Shown here in pieces: positions 16,721 through 22,683 of a stretch of DNA of 29,726 nucleotides. The position numbers and the translations under genes are program-made. Source of the stretch: a virus; the IMG/VR virus record IMGVR_UViG_3300042458_002197, positions 1 to 29,726 of that record. One strand, written 5' to 3'. Every line of letters begins with the position of its first letter. The first letter of the stretch is position 1. The notes under the pieces are model-generated. The model had not been told where the DNA came from, did no database searches, and worked only from the letters and a program-made list of their open reading frames with translations.

Positions 16721-17404
16721 ATGCCTACTCTGAAGAGACCTGATACTTGCCGATGCGGTTCCTCACGAATGTTGAGAGAAAAAGCCCCCGAAAGATGGGT
16801 CTGTGTGGATTGTAAAACAGTTGTGGTTTCTCGAAAGCCTTTGATAGATAGGAATCTTTGTAGGAGCTGTGGTGTGTCTCGTCTGGACTCTGAATTTAAA
16901 GAAGATTGTAATATATGCAAAAAATGCGCAAAAGACTATACCAATGTTTATTATAGCAAAAATAACGCCAGGCTGTTAAAATACAAGAAAGAATATTATA
17001 AAGATAATAGGGAGAAAATTAGAAAGCATTCAAATGACTATTGGCAATCTTCTATGGACATATTTTTGAATTATGTTTATCGAAGATGCAAAGGCACAGC
17101 TAAACAAAGATTAGGAGCAAGAAGGAGAGATGTGGAATTTGAAGTCTCTTTTTCATACATCAGAAGACTTTATGAATTAAATCAAGGTAGATGTGCTATT
17201 AGCGGGCTAACAATGGCACATAAGTGGTCGGATTTGATGGCTCTGTCGATAGACCGTATTGATTCTAAGCGCGGATATATTGAGGGCAATGTGCAATTAG
17301 TATGCATGTGGGCTAATTTAGCCAAGCAGAAGTTCACCAATGATGATATGAAGAAGGTATTGGATATGTATTACGACCTTCGCAAGAGTCAGGAGAGCAT
17401 ATAA
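16721..17404 (+). CDS. HNH homing endonuclease with zinc clusters
   Basis: A 227-residue free-standing HNH nuclease. The N-terminal third has cysteine pairs (C10/C12 with C28/C31; C47/C50 with C63/C66/C69) forming probable zinc ribbons. Next comes a Lys/Tyr-rich helical linker (about 72-110). The C-terminal HNH core has GRCAISG (156-162), LSIDRID (175-181), GYIEGNVQLVC with N190 and C195, and N199. Such enzymes cut phage alleles lacking the insertion and are copied by repair. It lies right after the capsid gene, a common place for phage homing genes. AAGGA precedes the ATG. The stop overlaps the start of the next gene, which encodes a likely DNA-binding partner. Confidence 0.87.
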   Translation: MPTLKRPDTCRCGSSRMLREKAPERWVCVDCKTVVVSRKPLIDRNLCRSCGVSRLDSEFKEDCNICKKCAKDYTNVYYSKNNARLLKYKKEYYKDNREKIRKHSNDYWQSSMDIFLNYVYRRCKGTAKQRLGARRRDVEFEVSFSYIRRLYELNQGRCAISGLTMAHKWSDLMALSIDRIDSKRGYIEGNVQLVCMWANLAKQKFTNDDMKKVLDMYYDLRKSQESI

Positions 17405-17910
17405 TGCCTGCGCCAGTTCCAGTTCATGAGCGGTTCAGTGATGAGATTAAGCAGCTGACGATTAAACTGTTTAATGAGGGCTGGACACATGCAGAGATTG
17501 GTGAGTATTATTATGAGCCGGAGCGTACTATAGCTAAATTGTGCAAGCATCTTGGGCTTAAGCGGTCTCGTAGTGAGGCTAGTGCTCTTAAGATGAGGAG
17601 TAAGCTTGATAATGAGGAGACTGTTAGGTATATTAGGGAGAATAGGGACAGGCATTCTGTTGGTGAGTTGGCGTTGATGTTTAATTCGTCTGTTGCGTCT
17701 GTTCAGCGTCTTTGTGTGAAGTATGGTATTGTTTTTGATGGTGGTGTGTTGAGGGAGCGTTTGAATTCTAAGTTGGTGGGTGCTTGGTCTGAGGAGATGC
17801 GTTTTGAGGCTAGTGTTAGGGCTAGGAATGTGTCGGATGAGGTTCGTATGAGGATTTCTGAGCGTTCTCGTAAGGCTAGACTTGCTAAGAATGGAGCGTG
17901 TGATGAGTGA
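17404..17910 (+). CDS. HTH/NUMOD3-like DNA-binding protein coupled to the HNH gene
   Basis: A 168-residue protein beginning in the overlap TAATG with the HNH gene, with AGGAGA 7 bases upstream. It has two helix-turn-helix-like repeats: about 22-52 (GWTHAEIGEYYYEPERTIAK...) and about 84-110 (HSVGELALMFNSSVASVQRL...). Its C-terminal region contains two stretches like NUMOD3, the DNA-binding motif of homing endonucleases (AWSEEMRFEASVRARN and VSDEVRMRISERSRKARLA). There is no nuclease motif. It may guide the adjacent HNH protein or regulate it, as a two-subunit homing system; this is inference. Its wobble positions are almost all G or T, unlike the HNH gene. Confidence 0.78.
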   Translation: MPAPVPVHERFSDEIKQLTIKLFNEGWTHAEIGEYYYEPERTIAKLCKHLGLKRSRSEASALKMRSKLDNEETVRYIRENRDRHSVGELALMFNSSVASVQRLCVKYGIVFDGGVLRERLNSKLVGAWSEEMRFEASVRARNVSDEVRMRISERSRKARLAKNGACDE

Positions 17911-18262
17911 CAAGATCGATGGAGTGCCGATGACGTCACTTGAATTTATTGACTCTGAATTGCTTAGAATACGGAATTATGAGAATGATTTTGATGGGGA
18001 AGATTCAATTGCTCCACCTGCTGAGATTGTGGATTCGGCGTCGCGCTTTTTCGCCCAATTTAAGAGTGGGCTGATACCGGCTCCTCATAGAGTCTCAGCG
18101 ACTGTGAATCAGACGGTATTGTTCGAATGGTATTTCCCTTGGTTTTATCACTCTTTCGAGTTTGTTTCGCCGTCTAAGGCCGAAGCGACGTGGATACCTA
18201 AAGATGCGACAGAAGCGGTGACCCACAAGATCATACTAACCCAATTTGATAAGGCTTGCTAA
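17903..18262 (+). CDS. Hypothetical protein, first of two genes starting MSDKI
   Basis: A 119-residue acidic protein. The frame is open further upstream (ATG at 17891), but the ATG at 17903 has GGAG 6 bases upstream and begins MSDKI like the next gene. The pattern of Asp-Gly near 30, a helix (PPAEIVDSASRFFAQF), then VSATVNQTVLFEWYF resembles a widespread uncharacterised family with an NWDG...AP...A...P...TPDG...LEW layout; the match is loose. The C-terminus (HKIILTQFDKAC) is repeated as a remnant at 20335-20373. It overlaps the preceding gene by 8 bases. Function unknown. Confidence 0.75.
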   Translation: MSDKIDGVPMTSLEFIDSELLRIRNYENDFDGEDSIAPPAEIVDSASRFFAQFKSGLIPAPHRVSATVNQTVLFEWYFPWFYHSFEFVSPSKAEATWIPKDATEAVTHKIILTQFDKAC

Positions 18263-18273
18263 TAATGGAGCAT
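18222..18273 (+). repeat. 52-bp repeat, copy 1
   Basis: This segment spans the last codons, the stop and the downstream ribosome site of the gene ending at 18262. It recurs at 20333-20384 with only two differences (A/G changes at two positions). It carries a stop followed by a ready-made GGAG start site, so it can act as a junction for swapping small genes. Confidence 0.95.
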
Positions 18274-18276
18274 GTG

Positions 18277-18642
18277 ATGAGTGACAAGATCGTTGTGGGG
18301 GCCAAGACGCCGCTTGATTTTATTGACTCTCTGCCAAATGGCGAGGCTAAAATTGCTGCGATGGTGGTCTACCAGATGTGTAGAATTTTTGATATAGCTA
18401 ACGGCACGATCAGGCCAACGGCACGAGAAGTCGATAAACTTAACAAAAGCGAGTTCAATGTATATTGGGTCAAACGCGACCTTGAAACGGGACAGCTACT
18501 AAAGTACAGCGACGGATATGTTGAAACATTTAGTACTCTCAGTGTCATGAGCAATACTTTTTATCCGCACCAACCGCATTCTAGCCGTTTTCGGTACGAA
18601 TTATATCTTGGCGACAAACCGTGCGCGTCTGATGCAGTATAA
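18277..18642 (+). CDS. Hypothetical protein, second of two genes starting MSDKI
   Basis: A 121-residue protein that starts at ATG 18277 with GGAG 6 bases upstream, in a leader almost identical to that of the preceding gene. The N-terminus MSDKIVVGAKTPLDFIDSLP parallels MSDKIDGVPMTSLEFIDSEL of that gene, but the rest is unrelated. The central segment (ARE VDKLNKSEFNVYWVKRDL with a helix before it) may be helix-turn-helix-like; this is uncertain. No family is recognised. Confidence 0.75.
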   Translation: MSDKIVVGAKTPLDFIDSLPNGEAKIAAMVVYQMCRIFDIANGTIRPTAREVDKLNKSEFNVYWVKRDLETGQLLKYSDGYVETFSTLSVMSNTFYPHQPHSSRFRYELYLGDKPCASDAV

Positions 18643-18660
18643 CAGGAGTGACTGATGTCT
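18639..18660 (+). repeat. 22-bp start-site repeat, copy 1
   Basis: An identical 22-base segment containing AACAGGAG and an ATG occurs here, in front of the gene at 18655, and again at 20721-20742. It carries a ribosome site plus the first two codons (Met-Ser). Confidence 0.95.
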
Positions 18661-18855
18661 AATGATATTGATGAGGTACGGCCTGTTGTGTGGTGTAGGA
18701 AGATTCATAAGACGGGTGAGTATGAGAAGAGTTCTAGTGGTCATATTGCTGTGTGGACATCAGGTAGTGCTAAAGCCTTTCTGATTAATAGTTCTATTCC
18801 GATGTGGTACATTGAATTGGGGAAGTTCGAGAAGTATACGGGGAAGCAGAAATGA
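18655..18855 (+). CDS. Hypothetical small protein (MSNDIDEV start)
   Basis: A 66-residue basic protein with an excellent AGGAG site 6 bases upstream. It has a single strand-rich body (PVVWCRKIHKTGEY, GHIAVWTSGSAKAFL, MWYIELGKFEKY) without metal or catalytic motifs. Its start DIDEV is shared with the next gene over 14 identical bases, although the bodies differ. It overlaps the next gene by 4 bases (ATGA). Function unknown. Confidence 0.75.
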   Translation: MSNDIDEVRPVVWCRKIHKTGEYEKSSSGHIAVWTSGSAKAFLINSSIPMWYIELGKFEKYTGKQK

Positions 18856-19094
18856 GCGATATCAAGGATATTGATGAGGTTTGTCTTACTTTTGGCAAGT
18901 ATAGAGGTATGACACCGGCTGATGTGTCGATTAAAGATCCGCATTATATTGTGTGGATGTATCATACTGTGAAACCAGTCCCGTGCAGCCATGAATTGAT
19001 GCTGGAATGCCAAGAAGAGGCGGAGAATATAGAGTTGGCGATGTACTATGAGGCTGAGCAATATGATATTGAAAACTATGGGGATAGGGACTAA
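18852..19094 (+). CDS. Small protein with exodeoxyribonuclease X C-terminal-like (DUF3820) motif
   Basis: An 80-residue protein. Residues about 12-36 (LTFGKYRGMTPADVSIKDPH then YIVWM) match the FGKYKG...DP.Y..W motif of the ExoX C-terminal/DUF3820 family, found at the end of some 3' exonucleases and as orphan phage proteins. No nuclease domain is attached, so a DNA- or protein-binding role is likelier than catalysis. The C-terminal half is an acidic helix. Translation is coupled to the upstream gene by ATGA overlap, with GGGAAG upstream. Confidence 0.68.
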   Translation: MSDIKDIDEVCLTFGKYRGMTPADVSIKDPHYIVWMYHTVKPVPCSHELMLECQEEAENIELAMYYEAEQYDIENYGDRD

Positions 19095-19097
19095 ACA

Positions 19098-19670
19098 ATG
19101 GCTAGAGGCTTTTATAGCTTGGTGCAATATTGCCCGGATCGCTTTCGTGGCGAGACGGTGAACGTGGGCTTGATTTTGGCGTGTGAGAACCCGCTCGCGA
19201 TGAAAGTGCGTATGGCTAGGGAATTTTCGCGTTTGCGTGCGTTTTTTGCGTTGAGCGAATTGGATATTGATAATCTCAGGTGTATGTTGGAAGGCTTGGA
19301 AAGTCGCATTGTGTCATGCGTCGAGGGTTTTCAAACGATGGAAGATTTGGGGGCTTTCGCTTTGACACTAGCCAACGACTTGCGGTTGACAGAGCCGCGA
19401 TTATCCAAGATTGAAACTATCGAAGCGGACTTTGAGAGCCTTTTTGCCGATCTTGTTGAAACGCAAGGCAAGCCAGCCATGGATAAGGGATTATATTTTC
19501 TTAATCCTGATTTGGTGGATGATCCAAAGTATAAAGCTATTTTAGAGCGTTCTACCGAGAAATTGGGATTAATGGAAATCTATACCCTAATTGAAATGGA
19601 ATCTATACTTAGGGATCAAATGGAATCTAAACTTAGGGATCTTGCCTACTTCTATATGGCTGGTAAATGA
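19098..19670 (+). CDS. DUF3037-family protein
   Basis: A 190-residue protein whose start (GFYSLVQYCPDRFRGETVNV followed by GLILA) matches the signature of DUF3037, a family of unknown function in bacteria and phages. The remainder is mostly helical, with a Leu-rich region about 45-75 and a helical C-terminus carrying an in-frame 8-residue duplication (MESILRDQ/MESKLRDL). AGGGA precedes the ATG, and the stop overlaps the next gene (ATGA). In bacteria DUF3037 genes often neighbour a HipA-like gene; no such neighbour is seen here. Confidence 0.78.
   Translation: MARGFYSLVQYCPDRFRGETVNVGLILACENPLAMKVRMAREFSRLRAFFALSELDIDNLRCMLEGLESRIVSCVEGFQTMEDLGAFALTLANDLRLTEPRLSKIETIEADFESLFADLVETQGKPAMDKGLYFLNPDLVDDPKYKAILERSTEKLGLMEIYTLIEMESILRDQMESKLRDLAYFYMAGK
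19596..19643 (+). repeat. Two tandem 24-bp units within the DUF3037 gene
   Basis: Copies at 19596-19619 and 19620-19643 are almost identical (one internal difference, plus the last two bases) and in frame, so they add eight residues without damage. This appears to be a recent slippage duplication. Confidence 0.9.
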
Positions 19671-19942
19671 CATATTTTACTTTATACTCCCAGGAGGATG
19701 CGTGGGTGTTCCTCATAACCCGGCTTATGCAATTAGGCTTAGAGTATAATGCACTGCTGGTGTTTGATATATGTAGTTGGATACAGCACTATTCGGAGGT
19801 ATTCGTTCAAGACATTCAGACACTTATGTTGTTAGATATATTTCGGGTTGTGGTGTTTATGGGTTGGATCAGGTTTGTTGAGATTGGTATACCTTATACG
19901 AATTTGAGATGTGTTCATAATTATAGGTCCAAGATTCCCTAA
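19667..19942 (+). CDS. Hypothetical hydrophobic protein
   Basis: A 91-residue protein starting in an ATGA overlap with the DUF3037 gene. It is rich in Leu, Val, Phe, Tyr and Trp, with two hydrophobic stretches (about 13-35 and 50-70, ...LLDIFRVVVFMGWIRF...). The second could pass or sit on a membrane, but charged residues interrupt both. There is no signal peptide or recognised domain, and no separate strong ribosome site, so expression would rely on coupling. Confidence 0.6.
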   Translation: MTYFTLYSQEDAWVFLITRLMQLGLEYNALLVFDICSWIQHYSEVFVQDIQTLMLLDIFRVVVFMGWIRFVEIGIPYTNLRCVHNYRSKIP

Positions 19943-19999
19943 AAATTCTATAGTCTTGAAATTAACTGACAAAAAATTCTGCTTCTTGGAGAAAGCCAA

Positions 20000-20257
20000 A
20001 TGCCAAAATATAAGAGCTATCTGAGTGGTCCTGATCAAATTGGAAGGCTTAATGATGAATTTCAGATATTAAGGGCAATTAGAGGTGTTTTAGAGTTGAA
20101 TTCTAAGGTGATGGAAGACCTTAAGACTGGCAAGATAAATACTGACTCTGTAAAGAAGTTTTTGCTAGTTCAGGTGATGATGGTTCTTGACGGCAAGGCT
20201 AATCCTGCGCTGGTGCGGCAGTTGATAGTGCTTCAGGATTTTAAAAACAACTGGTAA
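20000..20257 (+). CDS. Hypothetical helical protein
   Basis: An 85-residue protein with a good TTGGAGAAAG site upstream. It is almost entirely helical, with three predicted helices (about 14-40, 47-66, 68-82). A GKANPALVRQLI stretch recalls the tail domain of GatB/YqeY proteins, but the match is too short to support a call. A 57-base gap precedes it. Function unknown. Confidence 0.72.
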   Translation: MPKYKSYLSGPDQIGRLNDEFQILRAIRGVLELNSKVMEDLKTGKINTDSVKKFLLVQVMMVLDGKANPALVRQLIVLQDFKNNW

Positions 20258-20281
20258 TTGAGAGCGGAGGAATTGTATTGT

Positions 20282-20373
20282 ATGATCTGGACAACAATTG
20301 ACGGCGCTCACAATCGGCGCTCACAATCGGCGCCCACAAGATCATACTAACCCGATTTGATGAGGCTTGCTAA
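20282..20373 (+). pseudogene. Remnant of a paralogue of the 17903-18262 gene, frame broken by a 13-bp repeat
   Basis: The 3' part (20335-20373) encodes HKIILTRFDEAC and stop, nearly the C-terminus of the 17903 gene product (HKIILTQFDKAC). A start, MIWTTID, lies at 20282 after GGAGG, but three copies of a 13-bp unit put it two bases out of frame. With one copy the frame would read straight through to the TAA. It may be a decayed relic or a switchable mini-gene. Confidence 0.6.
20302..20340 (+). repeat. Three tandem copies of a 13-bp unit
   Basis: The unit cggcgctcacaat occurs at 20302-20314 and 20315-20327; a slightly changed copy (cggcgcccacaag) at 20328-20340 belongs to the original gene sequence. 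Thirteen is not a multiple of three, so each change in copy number shifts the frame of the surrounding mini-gene. Confidence 0.95.
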
Positions 20374-20384
20374 TAATGGAGCAT
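20333..20384 (+). repeat. 52-bp repeat, copy 2
   Basis: This is the second copy of 18222-18273, with two base differences. It supplies the stop of the remnant and the first codons (ATGGAGCAT) of the next gene, after which similarity to copy 1 ends abruptly. Confidence 0.95.
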
Positions 20385-20744
20385 ACAAGCAAAGGTCTGG
20401 GTGAATCTATGAAAATCCTGTTTTCAGGTGAATGGCATTATCCGTCGGGCGGATCCCGCGATTTCGTTATGCTTGGTACAGAGCAAGAGTGTTTGGACAA
20501 GTATCAACACATGGCTATGAATACATTGGGAGGCGTAGATGTCTGGCCACGGCAATGTTGTGACTGGGGCGAAATCGTTGATCACACTACAATGAAACAA
20601 GAGATATTTTTATCGTTTCGTCGTCATAACTTCAGCGGTAAAACTGGGATAATCGAAGTACAAAAAATGATCGATGGAAAAATGGTGGACGGTAGTTTAC
20701 TGTCCATATCGTTGACCGCGATAACAGGAGTGACTGATGTCTGA
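20376..20744 (+). CDS. Hypothetical protein with hybrid start
   Basis: A 122-residue protein from the ATG at 20376, which lies inside the 52-bp repeat. An in-frame ATG at 20409 (MKILFSGEWHYPSGG...) gives 111 residues and may be the true start, because the product from there looks like a complete domain: strand-rich, with GEWHYPSGGSRDFVML and a second half (IFLSFRRHNFSGK...). GAGG lies about 12 bases before 20376. Its last codons lie in the 22-bp repeat that carries the start site for a mini-frame at 20737. No family is recognised. Confidence 0.65.
   Translation: MEHTSKGLGESMKILFSGEWHYPSGGSRDFVMLGTEQECLDKYQHMAMNTLGGVDVWPRQCCDWGEIVDHTTMKQEIFLSFRRHNFSGKTGIIEVQKMIDGKMVDGSLLSISLTAITGVTDV
20721..20742 (+). 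repeat. 22-bp start-site repeat, copy 2
   Basis: Identical to 18639-18660. Here the ATG at 20737 opens only a 13-codon frame, so the start cassette has lost its gene. Confidence 0.95.
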
Positions 20745-20778
20745 CATGTTGGGGTGTACAGGCAACCCTAAAACCTAA
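20737..20778 (+). pseudogene. Orphan start cassette opening a 13-residue frame
   Basis: ATG after AACAGGAG, then MSDMLGCTGNPKT and stop. The start and ribosome site duplicate those of the gene at 18655, but no gene body follows. It is more likely a relic of gene swapping than a functional peptide. Confidence 0.4.
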
Positions 20779-20801
20779 AAAGAGGCAGTAAGGAGAAGAC
20801 A

Positions 20802-20978
20802 ATGACTATCGCTGAGCTAATCGAAAAGCTCTTACAATTAGAACAAAGCGCCACGGTTTCTTTACGGTACGAATTTGAGACCACGGATGGTCGAATCCAT
20901 GAAGAACCGGCTCTCTCCGTATGGTATGATACCCTTGAGAACGTCGTATACATCGACGCTGTGCCAGATGAGCTATGA
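20802..20978 (+). CDS. Hypothetical 58-residue protein
   Basis: It has an excellent AAGGAGAA site 6 bases before the ATG. The product is 58 residues, acidic, with an N-terminal helix (MTIAELIEKLLQLEQ) followed by strands (ATVSLRYEFET, ALSVWYDTLENVVYIDAV). This helix-then-sheet layout is common among small phage early proteins. It stands alone between the orphan start cassette and the gene at 21018. Function unknown. Confidence 0.7.
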   Translation: MTIAELIEKLLQLEQSATVSLRYEFETTDGRIHEEPALSVWYDTLENVVYIDAVPDEL

Positions 20979-21017
20979 GCACCCTAACACAACATTTCAT
21001 TTCGAGGAGCAGTGGAT

Positions 21018-21233
21018 ATGTATACGCTTAACGACACCAGCCAGATCGCTTGTCATGGTACATATAGAAGTATAGCAGACGCCAAGATCTATGCTATCAG
21101 TCTTCAAGAATACGGATTATGCATGACTTACATGATCCTACAATATACCAAAGAGGGACATATTATGGTTTACGATTCAAAAAGTGAACTATTACACGGG
21201 GGAGCAGAAATGATGAAGGGGGCTGGAGCGTGA
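21018..21233 (+). CDS. Hypothetical small protein
   Basis: A 71-residue protein. A GTG at 21012 is in frame, but the ATG at 21018 sits 8 bases after GAGGAG and is preferred. It contains an ACHGTYRSIADAKIYAISLQ helix and a MTYMILQYTKEGHIMVYDSK strand pair, layout alone giving no function. It overlaps the next gene by 4 bases (GTGA). Confidence 0.68.
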   Translation: MYTLNDTSQIACHGTYRSIADAKIYAISLQEYGLCMTYMILQYTKEGHIMVYDSKSELLHGGAEMMKGAGA

Positions 21234-21577
21234 CTATAGATCAGATAGTGGATGTATTAGAGCTGTTTAGCAGGCTAAAAATCGATGCGTTACAATGGCT
21301 AGCGTCCGGACACTCAGGGCTGGATGAAGACAGGCTATTGGAAATCGAGGAGCTGCAGCAGGCGGCGAGAAGCGAGGTAGAAAGGCATAAAACCGAGCCG
21401 AATGCGTTGACTAAATCTCTAATTAAAGCCGCAATGGCGGTCGATGACGAGGCTCTAAGGATCGTGATCACACCGTGTTCTACTCGCATCTTGCATGTAA
21501 TATCCTATCCGGCAGATCATATATGCCTTGGTGGTATAAAATGGTCTCCGGCGACAAAACAATGCCCAGACTATTAG
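21230..21577 (+). CDS. Hypothetical protein, GTG start
   Basis: A 115-residue acidic protein. The GTG at 21230 overlaps the upstream stop, with AAGGGGG about 8 bases before it. Residues 1-70 are helical and Leu/Glu-rich (DQIVDVLELFSRLKIDALQW, RLLEIEELQQAARSEVERH), a possible coiled coil. The C-terminal 45 residues form a mixed region ending in PATKQCPDY. No family is recognised. Confidence 0.68.
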   Translation: MTIDQIVDVLELFSRLKIDALQWLASGHSGLDEDRLLEIEELQQAARSEVERHKTEPNALTKSLIKAAMAVDDEALRIVITPCSTRILHVISYPADHICLGGIKWSPATKQCPDY

Positions 21578-21642
21578 GAAGGTAAGGCAACCTAGCATTT
21601 ACAAATCAAATAAAGAACATTAAGATATATGGGAGGAATTTC

Positions 21643-21870
21643 ATGCTTGAAGATGATCTGATAATGATCAACTCTGTTACAGTGAATGGTATCACAATAG
21701 AGTTGGTCAAGGAAAAAGACGAAGATCCCTTGGGCTTGCCCTATACTCTCCGCACAAGGCCAAATATCATGACTGGGGATGACCCGTGCTTTTTTGGACA
21801 ACATTGGAAAGCTCGGAGACAATTCCATAAAATTGTTAATAGGGTATCGCCCAACGTGGTGCAGAGATGA
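21643..21870 (+). CDS. Hypothetical small protein
   Basis: A 75-residue protein with a near-ideal GGGAGGA site 5 bases before the ATG. The N-terminal half is acidic and strand-like (INSVTVNGITIELVKEKDED); the C-terminal half is basic (FFGQHWKARRQFHKIVNRV). No motif or family is recognised. Confidence 0.7.
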   Translation: MLEDDLIMINSVTVNGITIELVKEKDEDPLGLPYTLRTRPNIMTGDDPCFFGQHWKARRQFHKIVNRVSPNVVQR

Positions 21871-21951
21871 CAGGTGATTGACGATAGCTTTATTGCTTGC
21901 CATAATAACATGTCGATTGTGCTGGGACCGCAAACAATAGAGAGCATTAAA

Positions 21952-22167
21952 ATGATCAAGCTATCTTTCGAAGACAAAATTATCTATTTTCGCGCAGAGG
22001 ACGTTTTGACGATTGAGTATACTTCTGCTCCATCGGATGAGGACTCTTGCGTTATAATCACATTACGAGATGCTAGAGCTAGTGTTTTGACAATGAAAGG
22101 CAGTAATGAAATGCTGTGGGGCGTATTATTATCTAAGCTTGAAACTGCTTTTGGGATCGAGGACTAA
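21952..22167 (+). CDS. Small FlbD-like protein
   Basis: A 71-residue protein. The frame is open from a GTG at 21874, but the product from the ATG at 21952 (GAGAG about 8 bases upstream) looks complete. It begins MIKLSFEDKIIYFRAEDVL then TIEY, continues with a strand CVIITLRDARASVLTM, and ends in a helix. This layout, MIKL...N-x-x-x-I-x-x-IE...T-x-I-x-L, resembles the FlbD family of small flagellar proteins and many phage proteins of the same shape. No role can be inferred. Confidence 0.6.
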   Translation: MIKLSFEDKIIYFRAEDVLTIEYTSAPSDEDSCVIITLRDARASVLTMKGSNEMLWGVLLSKLETAFGIED

Positions 22168-22341
22168 CATGGATATTCGGGGACAGGAATGAATGACATC
22201 GAGGATAGTATTCCAGGGCGTGACTATTTCCTATAGCATATATCATGAATAGCCTGTGTGGAAAAATGCCAGTGCAATACGGGTGGTGGGTGTCAAAGTA
22301 TTTTTGGTAGTGGTTGTTTAATATATGTATTTTATATATAG

Positions 22342-22350
22342 TGATATAAT
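22342..22350 (+). promoter_or_regulatory. Extended -10 promoter for the polymerase operon
   Basis: TGATATAAT is an exact TG-n-TATAAT extended -10 element in the 216-base gap after the FlbD-like gene, 34 bases before the ATG at 22384. No good -35 is present at the normal spacing, which extended -10 promoters do not need. Host-type sigma70 recognition would suit early or middle expression of the polymerase. Confidence 0.6.
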
Positions 22351-22383
22351 GAGTCAATACTATCTGTGGATAGGAGTTCTGTG

Positions 22384-22683
22384 ATGGGCTGTGAATCCTA
22401 TAAAGCCAACGATGCGCAAATAAGATTCAGTGAGATGGATGATGCCGGGTGCTTATGCACATTTCCACACAATGATTTTGGAACCTTGAAACCTGATAGA
22501 GTGAGACAGCTGGCCTATTTAGGAGCGGCAGTGATGTTAGCTCACAGAGAACCAGAAAACGGTTTATCTATCAGGCATTATTACATACCGCATATGCTTC
22601 CAAAGAATTGGGTGGCGGACATCGATAAATGTATCCCTGAATTGGGTGATTCAGAGAAGATAGAGGATAAAATAGATGCATAA
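22384..22683 (+). CDS. Hypothetical protein upstream of the DNA polymerase
   Basis: A 99-residue protein. A GTG at 22366 is in frame, but the ATG at 22384 has TAGGAG 7 bases upstream. It has a Cys near the start and another pair (GCLC) near 25, with a helical centre (RVRQLAYLGAAVMLAHRE). The acidic C-terminus overlaps the polymerase start by 8 bases, implying coupled translation and perhaps a joint role. It does not show the His-rich motifs of a PHP domain. Function unknown. Confidence 0.75.
   Translation: MGCESYKANDAQIRFSEMDDAGCLCTFPHNDFGTLKPDRVRQLAYLGAAVMLAHREPENGLSIRHYYIPHMLPKNWVADIDKCIPELGDSEKIEDKIDA

Noticed and set aside
17389-17913. 174-codon minus-strand frame opposite the HTH/NUMOD3-like gene
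   Set aside because: Arises from the extreme G/T wobble bias of the sense gene; composition (Thr, Asn, Leu, His, Pro) is artificial and the sense protein has clear motifs.
20000-20257. GatB/YqeY-like tail domain
   Set aside because: Only a dozen residues (GKANPALVRQLI) resemble it; too little to name the protein.
20302-20340. CRISPR-like or iteron array
   Set aside because: Units are directly adjacent without spacers, and the third copy is part of a gene sequence also found at 18222; a slippage repeat explains it better.
20875-21075. 66-codon + frame overlapping two small genes
   Set aside because: The 20802-20978 and 21018-21233 frames have much better ribosome sites and protein-like composition.
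21874-21951. GTG extension of the FlbD-like gene
   Set aside because: Weak start context, and the product from the ATG at 21952 already matches the full small-protein layout.
22189-22236. 15-codon frame after an ACAGGA site
   Set aside because: Very short, no similarity to anything in the window, in a promoter-bearing gap.
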